Below, piece by piece: positions 57,901 through 64,000 of a stretch of 64,000 nt of DNA (positions are counted from its first letter, which is position 1; every line of letters begins with the position of its first letter). This stretch comes from Ipomoea triloba (lineage: Eukaryota > Streptophyta > Magnoliopsida > Solanales > Convolvulaceae). The position numbers were made by a program, and so were the translations under genes. The DNA is taken from NCBI RefSeq assembly GCF_003576645.1, contig NC_044918.1, positions 30,033,888 to 30,097,887 of the forward strand, read 5' to 3'. The notes below the pieces were generated by a model, which saw only the letters and a list, made by a program, of their open reading frames with translations, made no database searches and was not told the DNA's origin.

Positions 57901-60900
57901 ACCAAGTTTGATCTCACAGTCTATGGAGACATTCCATGGAAGAAGAAATGAATGCTCATAAAGTAATGGGGCATGGGTCTTGGACTCTTGGGGACCTGGA
58001 ACTTGGTTACTCTTCATAAAGGAAAAGCTTGACAGTGGCCTATGATTTGCACTCTGTTGCTACTGGTGATCAACTTGTAGATATCGTTAAAGAGGGACTG
58101 TCTATACCTATTTTTTACAAGTTAATTGGCAAGCTGAGAATAAAGGACATCATCTCACCCACTTAAGGGGGAATGTGGAAGAAGTTGTGTATTCATTACA
58201 GTACAGTTGAAAATTAGTAGAGAATCCCTTAATTTCAGTGATCAGGAATCATTTTCCTTCCTTTTCTTGTATAGATCCCTATACTAGGAAGTAAATCCCT
58301 AATTTCTAGACAATCCCCTTTCTCGTAAGGCTTATAAAGTGTAAACTTCAACCTAACCAATCTGATTATTCCTATTTTCTTCACATAACTTACTATATTT
58401 GTTGCTTTACGCCTTAGCAGCATAGCAAGCTGCTCTGAAAAGCGTCCTTCATCACCTTTCTTGAAAACATCATATGAGACCTACGCTTATCTAGATCAAT
58501 TAGTTAAACAGTCAGCCTTCTTTTTATTTTTTTTTTATTTTTTTTATTTTTAATTATGTTTTGATTCGCTCAAAACGGCATAGTTTTAAGCGAAACAAAA
58601 CCTAATATTCACCTATTACCCTTGCGACTCCATTCACACTTTGACCATGGACACTTTGATCGCAGACTGCGACTCCAATCAAGCAGTCGAGCACAACTTG
58701 CAGTCAATTGCATCGCCCTTCCCTAAGCATCACGACTTCATTAAGCATTTGCACTTCGCAGTAGAACTTCCGCTAGTACTCGCACATTGCAATAACCCTT
58801 TGCCAGCGTTCACAATCGCAATAGCCCTTTTCTGGAGTTCGCAGTAGCCACTCACCCAGTCCAACATCTCATAACAGAAGTGCTACAGGTTTTACTCTGA
58901 ATTTTTTTGGGTATTGGGTGTTTAGGGTTCAAATATGAGTCTTGGATTTGAAAAAAAAAAAAAAAAAAAAAAAAAAANGAAAAAAAAAAAAAAAAAAAAA
59001 AAAAAGGTAGTGTATATGAAATGGTTGAGTATTTGTATTTTATTGGAGAATTGAGTAGCACTTGCTACAAATAGCCTAAAAATCATTTTTTTCAAAATTT
59101 AGGGTCCTAGGTGCCCATCAAATGTCCGATGAGTGCCTAGCATTTTCTACAACTTTGCTTATAAACACAACATGAACTTGTATTTGATGCGTGGTGCTTA
59201 CCTTAGCAGCATAGCAAGCAGCTCTGAAAAGCAGCCTATCATCAGTAATAAGACCTTTCTCCTCTAACCTTCTTTTGATCTGCTCACGTGCCCCAATAAA
59301 AGTAACACCATATACAGAAGTCATTACTGTCTGTTTCACCAATTTCCTGTCCACCTGAAGTTTCATAACCCCAAATATTCAGTTGATATAAAACATAGAT
59401 GCTTAAGCCAGAAATTTCTAAAACAAAATATATCAGTGGAAATATCAACTTAAAAACTATACGATCCAAGAAAACTAGAGTTATAGAGAAGAAACCTCAA
59501 TAAATAACCTGGTCAATTATTAGTTTGGCTAGTAAAGCATTGGGATTACTAGATGGGTCCTTTAGACTGTCTTCTTTTATAATACCATGAACCCTGATAA
59601 TTGAAAGATAATTTCATGAGTCATTATAGCATTAAAAAATGCAGCAGAAGTAGAACTATTTACTAGCAAGTTGTTTAGTTTCAATATTACCAACTGTTTG
59701 CAGTCATACTAGAAGAATCTGTTAAAAGTTGAAGGCCTGGATTTTGTCTACTTTCACCATATAGGCCATAGTGCAATATAATGGCTAAATACAGTGTTAA
59801 GTATCCTGGTCTGTTGCCAACCAAATTCCTTCCTTAAAACTAAGGAAACAGGAGCAAGTGCCACTCAAGAATATCCAATTTAATATATAACATTTCATCT
59901 TTTTGTTCATATCAAATTTATATGTAGCCAAGTTCATATGAAAGTTATGACAGTAAAACATATGGCATTGAATACTAGTATTGTGGGGTCAAAACAAATA
60001 TTGTGTTATTTCTGATCAAAAGTTTCTCAAGAACTTCTGAAAATTTTCACATTTAAAAGCTTCAGCTTCTGACAAAACAGACCTCAGAAATACAGCCACA
60101 GAATTAATGTCAACACTATTGATATACCTTAGAGCAATTTCAGAATAAACATCGGCAGGTTTGTCTCCAGCAACTAAGTTGACAGCTGCTGCCTCCATCT
60201 GTAACAACAACCCAGCGTAAGGCAACTAAACATTATCAGCACAAGCAAGAAGACTTATAGAAAAGATAAAACCATGCAAAGAGGAAATTTTCAAACCCAG
60301 AAGTAAGAAAACTGCTACAAAAAAAACAAAAACTAAATTTACATACACTATTTCTTCCCAATGCTGCATAGTGCTGTAGGCCATTGCATGAGCCATCCTA
60401 GGTAAAAAACAGTGGGGTTAGAAAATAGGAATGTATTCAGTCAAGAATCTCAAAACAAAAATGACAAAAACACAACTTACCAAGGAATTATTTTATCAAA
60501 CAGAGTAATTGAAGAAAATGTGAACTATATGCCAATAATTATTCAGAAATAAAAATCAAAGAAAAAAAAGAGTTTAACAAAGCATTTGGCAATTGAAAAA
60601 GTCAATCAAACTCAGAAAAGTGAAGCTTTCTCTAGACATCCTACTTGAACAAGATACAGATTTCCCACCCAAGCACTACCATCAAGTTTAAAGTCTACTT
60701 TCATGCCTTCCAACAACTTAGTAGTGGAAACAAATAGGTGTCACAGTTATTTATAAAATAAAATAAAAAGGGGGCTTGGGGGGAGGGGGTGGGGGTGGAA
60801 TCAGAAGTTTGGGATTTGTTTTCAGAAACAGAAACAGCCATCCTGTATTTCCAAAGGGAAGCCATTTCAATTTTGGCAATGTTAGCTAAATAAGCAACTC

Positions 60901-63225
60901 AGTTCTGAGACCTTTCCCTAACATGACCCACAGTTGATTGATTGATTCCATGTCAGAAAAGCTCTCTCCTTGAATGTGTAAAGAAACATATGCAGGTCAA
61001 GGAAAACTCAAAGCAATAGATGAATTAGTAAAAATAATATAAATGATGACATTATCCTCTATGAAATTGATGCATCCTGTCTGGTGCACAAATAAGAGAC
61101 AGACATCCTTCTTTGCAGAGAGAGAAGTTCTAATTTTATATTAGGGAAAGGGGTAGAAGTGGAACCCAAGCCCCTCCCCCCAAACAGCAGGGAAAAGAAG
61201 CTTACCTGATGAATTGGCAAGTGGGAGATGACAGTATGCGGTGATGAGCTTCTCAGAGCTTCTGAGAGATTAATACAAGCAGCTAAGCACTGAAATGGAT
61301 CCTCAGCTCTTAACCACCAACGGCTTCCGGTGAGAGGATTGTTGGCTGAATCTACTATATCATCAAGGTGATTTTCGACAAATGCCAGGCGTGCATCATA
61401 TGAAAGCTTCTCAATACCGCCTGCAAAAAGATTTGCTAAATGTATCTTCAGCCAGCATAGTCCTGACTTTCCTAGTGGCCGTCCTTCAGCAAACTCGAGG
61501 ATTCCTCTACAGAGATCAGAACTCAAATGGTTTAAGTAGGGATGCATAGGGTATGCACGGCCTCTAAAATCAAGATTGTGGGGATAATAAAAGCCTTCCT
61601 CATCTTTCAGTTTCCGAGCCACCTGTTCCAGAGAAATCCTCTCATTGTTCAGTCCTTAACATTTTCCAAAGCGAAGAACAATACTATAAAGTGTAAAGCA
61701 TCTAGTCCTCATTTCCCTGCTGTTTGACTAAAGCATTACTTTCTATAGTACGAAAGTATTGCAAGAAAATCTTTCTTTCTCCAAAATATAACTGAAAACA
61801 GAATTATTCAAATTTAAAAGAGAGAAATCTTACAGAAAGTTTCAGCTCAGTATCGCATCTTAAGGAATGCCTCTCTCGGTTGATTTTCTTTGCTTTCCTC
61901 ACATGCCATTTCCAACTTTGCACTTCTTCAATATCATTGGAGTCTATCTCTGGTATGGGAACCTACAAAATAACAGTCTCACCAATGATGCAAGCAACAA
62001 GGAGCAAAAGAATAGATAGCAATATGAATATTTTTCTAACATTTGTCATAAACACAGCTATATGGCAGGATAATGTTGTGTCTTGGATTAACAATATTGC
62101 TATTTCGCAGAAGATGATTGGTAGAGTAGCAATGAAGCCATATTGCTACCCCTGTATGGATATAGTATATATGGATATGATGTTTTTGACTAGATTGTCT
62201 ACAGAACATCACACCATCACACTGCCAGAAGACAACAATATTGGCATATTGCCCCAATTTGGATAGGATATGTTTGTCTAGATTGTCTAAGCATGAGGTG
62301 GCTTTCATAACTTCAGTGAAAGATTGTGTATAGTTTTCACTTTAAATCTGAAGAGATAAAGGAAGCAATAGACAAAACATGGACCCTTTTCATGTACACA
62401 TCACATTTTTAATGGTAGAATTTCACGTTTTCATACTTTTCCGTTTACCAAATAAAGGATGTGTAATTGTGTACCACTGCATATAAAGTTATAAACTCGT
62501 AGCATCAAAATAATTTTAGTTACTCACACCGTTGCGATCCACCATGCCAGCTATATTGCCACCACCAGCCCAAATACTCTCTACCACGCTTAGTATTCTT
62601 TTATTTACTCTCCATTTTGTATTTCCTAAAGTATTCAAGGCCTGCAATTGCCAAAAAGAACCCTTAGAACGAGCTCATCACAATATTGCATTCTTCATGA
62701 GACATCTTCAGGACATTGGTGCAACAACACCTATCCAGTCTAGAATAATACAACTATACAAGTCAATTAGAAAACCAACAAATTGTCTGTCTACTGAGGC
62801 GTAACTCCTTTTCAAATGATAATTTTACAGTTGCCAAGCAAAGAAATAAGAAACTTTCCACCACCACACTAATTCTAGTTCTAGGAATAATTAATAGTCC
62901 ATTTGCAGTAAAAAGCAGAAGACTAACTACAACAAACTTGCCCAGATTCATTACCCCAAAGATTCTTTTTTATGGCAATCAAATACAGAGTGTTTTTCAT
63001 ATTCATGAAAAGAGATAAAGCATCAGATATAACCCTTTATATCATTCAGCATAGAAACTCTTAAATATAATGCAAAAGCATTAAGAAATATGTGATCAAT
63101 CCCTCACCTCATATATTTGCTCCATTTGTTTTTTGGGAGCATTTTGAACAGCAACTTGTTGATGCCTAGACCCATGAGTACGCATCACATATGAGGGTAA
63201 GAACAAGTATCCACCTTTGTTATAC
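54976..63225 (-). CDS. phage-type organellar RNA polymerase (RpoT), C-terminal 559 aa, 14 exons; 5' part outside window
   Basis: Nuclear-encoded T7-like RNA polymerase that transcribes mitochondrial and/or plastid DNA. Exons on the - strand in transcript order: 63225-63108, 62641-62528, 61962-61834, 61622-61206, 60397-60347, 60198-60128, 59593-59509, 59354-59202, 56584-56510, 56430-56341, 56137-56090, 55787-55673, 55287-55184, 55086-54976 (stop 54978-54976). All junctions keep frame. Catalytic residues (T7 equivalents): Asp537 in [15 protein letters not shown] (60397-60347); Arg627, Lys631 and Tyr639 in [15 protein letters not shown] (59354-59202); Asp812 in [13 protein letters not shown] (55287-55184). 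It also has [18 protein letters not shown] and the family end SPYFFN. The N-terminal transit peptide is not in view, so mitochondrial, plastid or dual targeting cannot be called. No broken codon was seen, so it looks functional. Confidence 0.95.
55899..56053 (-). repeat. second copy of the USE/TATA repeat (RpoT intron)
   Basis: On the - strand it parallels 45022-45175. Here the USE is altered to GAGTCCTGCATTG while GTTTATAA is kept. It lies in the intron between the exons at 55673-55787 and 56090-56137, in the sense direction of RpoT. Confidence 0.6.
57760..58395 (+). mobile_element. internally deleted copia remnant in an RpoT intron
   Basis: On the + strand (antisense to RpoT), sequence near 57925-58010 reads [10 protein letters not shown] then W.LGDLE.G, like the start of copia RT. 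It is followed within 100 bp by [20 protein letters not shown] (about 58040-58100), like the end of RNase H, so RT and most of RNase H are gone. A polypurine tract (AAGGGGGAA, about 58166-58174) precedes TGTGGAAGAAGTTGTG, an LTR-like start, and decaying LTR sequence to about 58395. Confidence 0.7.
58413..58455 (-). pseudogene. partial duplicate of an RpoT exon end, donor lost
   Basis: CTTAGCAGCATAGCAAGC and CTCTGAAAAGC repeat the 3' end of the RpoT exon at 59202-59354 (AACYAAK coding end). In the true exon the donor is AAG|GT; here it reads AAG|GC, so it would not splice normally. The match fades after about 40 bp. Confidence 0.75.
58460..59201. other. intron sequence between the RpoT exon and its partial duplicate
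   Basis: Contains T-runs (58525-58550), a GC-richer stretch (about 58620-58870) without recognised coding sense, and a long A-run with one N (58951-59005). The frame at 58641-58847 looks like simple repeats of TTCGCAGT words, not a gene. Confidence 0.5.
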
Positions 63226-63676
63226 CTGATAAAAGGGAACAAGTGAAATCTAAGTTTTAAATAGAAGGTAGTCTAAGTGTTAGCGGCCTAAATCTCAGGG
63301 TTTCTAAGTGAAATTATTCCATTAATTTGATATTTTAGCCTTCTATTATAACCCTAACATTTTCATTACTAGAACTAAAGAAAGATAATCATTTTTAAGG
63401 GAGAATAGAAGAACACTTTTTTCACAATAATAGGGATGCAGGTGTATTTTTTAAAACAAAACCTTAGGTGGAGCTGAGTGAAATTATCCCGATAATTTAG
63501 TATCTCACCCTTTCCATTTTTTTGGTGGCACCAACATTGGTATATAAGGAATCAGCGTGTGCTTAACCTGCACAGACCTCAGTTGCCGTTAACCAGAGAG
63601 TCAAAATTATCCAACAGAGAAATCAAACAGTGTATTGTAGCAGAAAACAGAGAAAAGTTAAAAAAATAAATAAGTA

Positions 63677-63708
<32 letters not shown>

Positions 63709-63712
<4 letters not shown>

Positions 63713-63921
63713 AAGGTTCAAGTGAGAACAGGCTCCCATGTTAAAAGTAAGGGCTGATCTGATCCATCTATTTAGGTAGAGGGGTTGCTGAAAAATAAGG
63801 GGAAAAGGAGCGGGGTCAATTTTATAGTTATTGCAAACTTTCAAGTTTGCAATAATTATTGACCCTGTGTATTTTTTACTAAAACCCTAAACCATTGATG
63901 AACCTTGTTCTCATTTGAACA
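63709..63921. mobile_element. 213-bp MITE between TA repeats
   Basis: Ends GGTTCAAGTGAGAACAGG and, inverted, TGTTCAAATGAGAACAAGG. It starts right after a TA run (63679-63708) and ends in ATATATATA. The centre forms a hairpin (GGGTCAATTTTA... with ...AATAATTATTGACCC, 63812-63862, loop at CTTTCAAG). It lies in the RpoT intron upstream of exon 63108-63225. Confidence 0.8.
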
Positions 63922-63928
63922 TATATAT

Positions 63929-64000
63929 AAGGGAGGGTTCAAATGAGAATAGGGTCCAACAATGGTTAAAGGTTTTAGTAAAAAAAAAAAAAAAAAAAAG
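63929..64000. mobile_element. start of a second copy of the same MITE family (cut by window end)
   Basis: AGGGAGGGTTCAAATGAGAATAGGG repeats the end of the neighbouring MITE just after ATATATATAA. It then runs into an A-run at the window edge. Confidence 0.65.

Noticed and set aside
58641..58847. 68-codon frame in the RpoT intron
   Set aside because: Built from repeated TTCGCAGT/CTCGCA words, with no domain.

Overview
This is nuclear DNA from a flowering plant, probably a eudicot; I cannot narrow the family. The evidence is intron-rich genes with plant splice sites, a REC/TSS-family protein, a T7-like organellar RNA polymerase, and plant transposon families (Ty1-copia, plant L1 LINE, Mutator-like, hAT, Helitron, a Cassandra TRIM). 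The DNA is AT-rich, with many TA, TTA and poly-A tracts. It contains one assembly gap of N (40561-41416) and single N at 25223 and 58978.

Layout. 1-31 kb is a transposon graveyard: a nearly full-length but dead copia element (4-4243, +), a truncated LINE (4930-8535, -), a possible copia LTR, a hairpin-rich MITE carrying an snRNA-type promoter (10030-10675), a hAT element with 8-bp target duplications (10853-11407), a tRNA-Lys gene (11572-11643, -), a Mutator-like element with a perfect 9-bp duplication (11896-12829), a Cassandra TRIM whose LTRs resemble 5S rRNA (13032-13700, -), a polyadenylated retrocopy (14017-14697), a large TIR element with a FAR1-like fragment (15611-19283), a Helitron (21430-22976), a Pack-MULE that captured pieces of two unrelated genes (24047-24998), and LINE and LTR remnants.

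31.9-48.5 kb holds a complete 23-exon gene for a REC/TSS (CLU-like, TPR) protein on the + strand, about 1909 aa. The N gap lies in intron 13 and appears to hide no exon. 54.98-63.2 kb holds the 3' fourteen exons (559 aa) of a nuclear RpoT gene on the - strand; its 5' half lies beyond the window. The two genes are convergent, with about 6.4 kb between them that contains an almost perfect 250-bp inverted repeat, a minisatellite-bearing TIR element and MITEs. Both genes relate to organelles: REC proteins influence chloroplast compartment size, and RpoT transcribes mitochondrial or plastid DNA. Nothing in the sequence shows co-regulation.

The signals most worth checking are an snRNA-type promoter inside a MITE placed just before two perfect hairpins and a T-tract; a related USE/TATA motif pair in a repeat found in sense orientation in introns of both genes; the two-gene Pack-MULE; and the 51-kb foldback. 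All splice junctions were read by eye from GT/AG sites, reading-frame continuity and remembered family sequence; no alignment was run.
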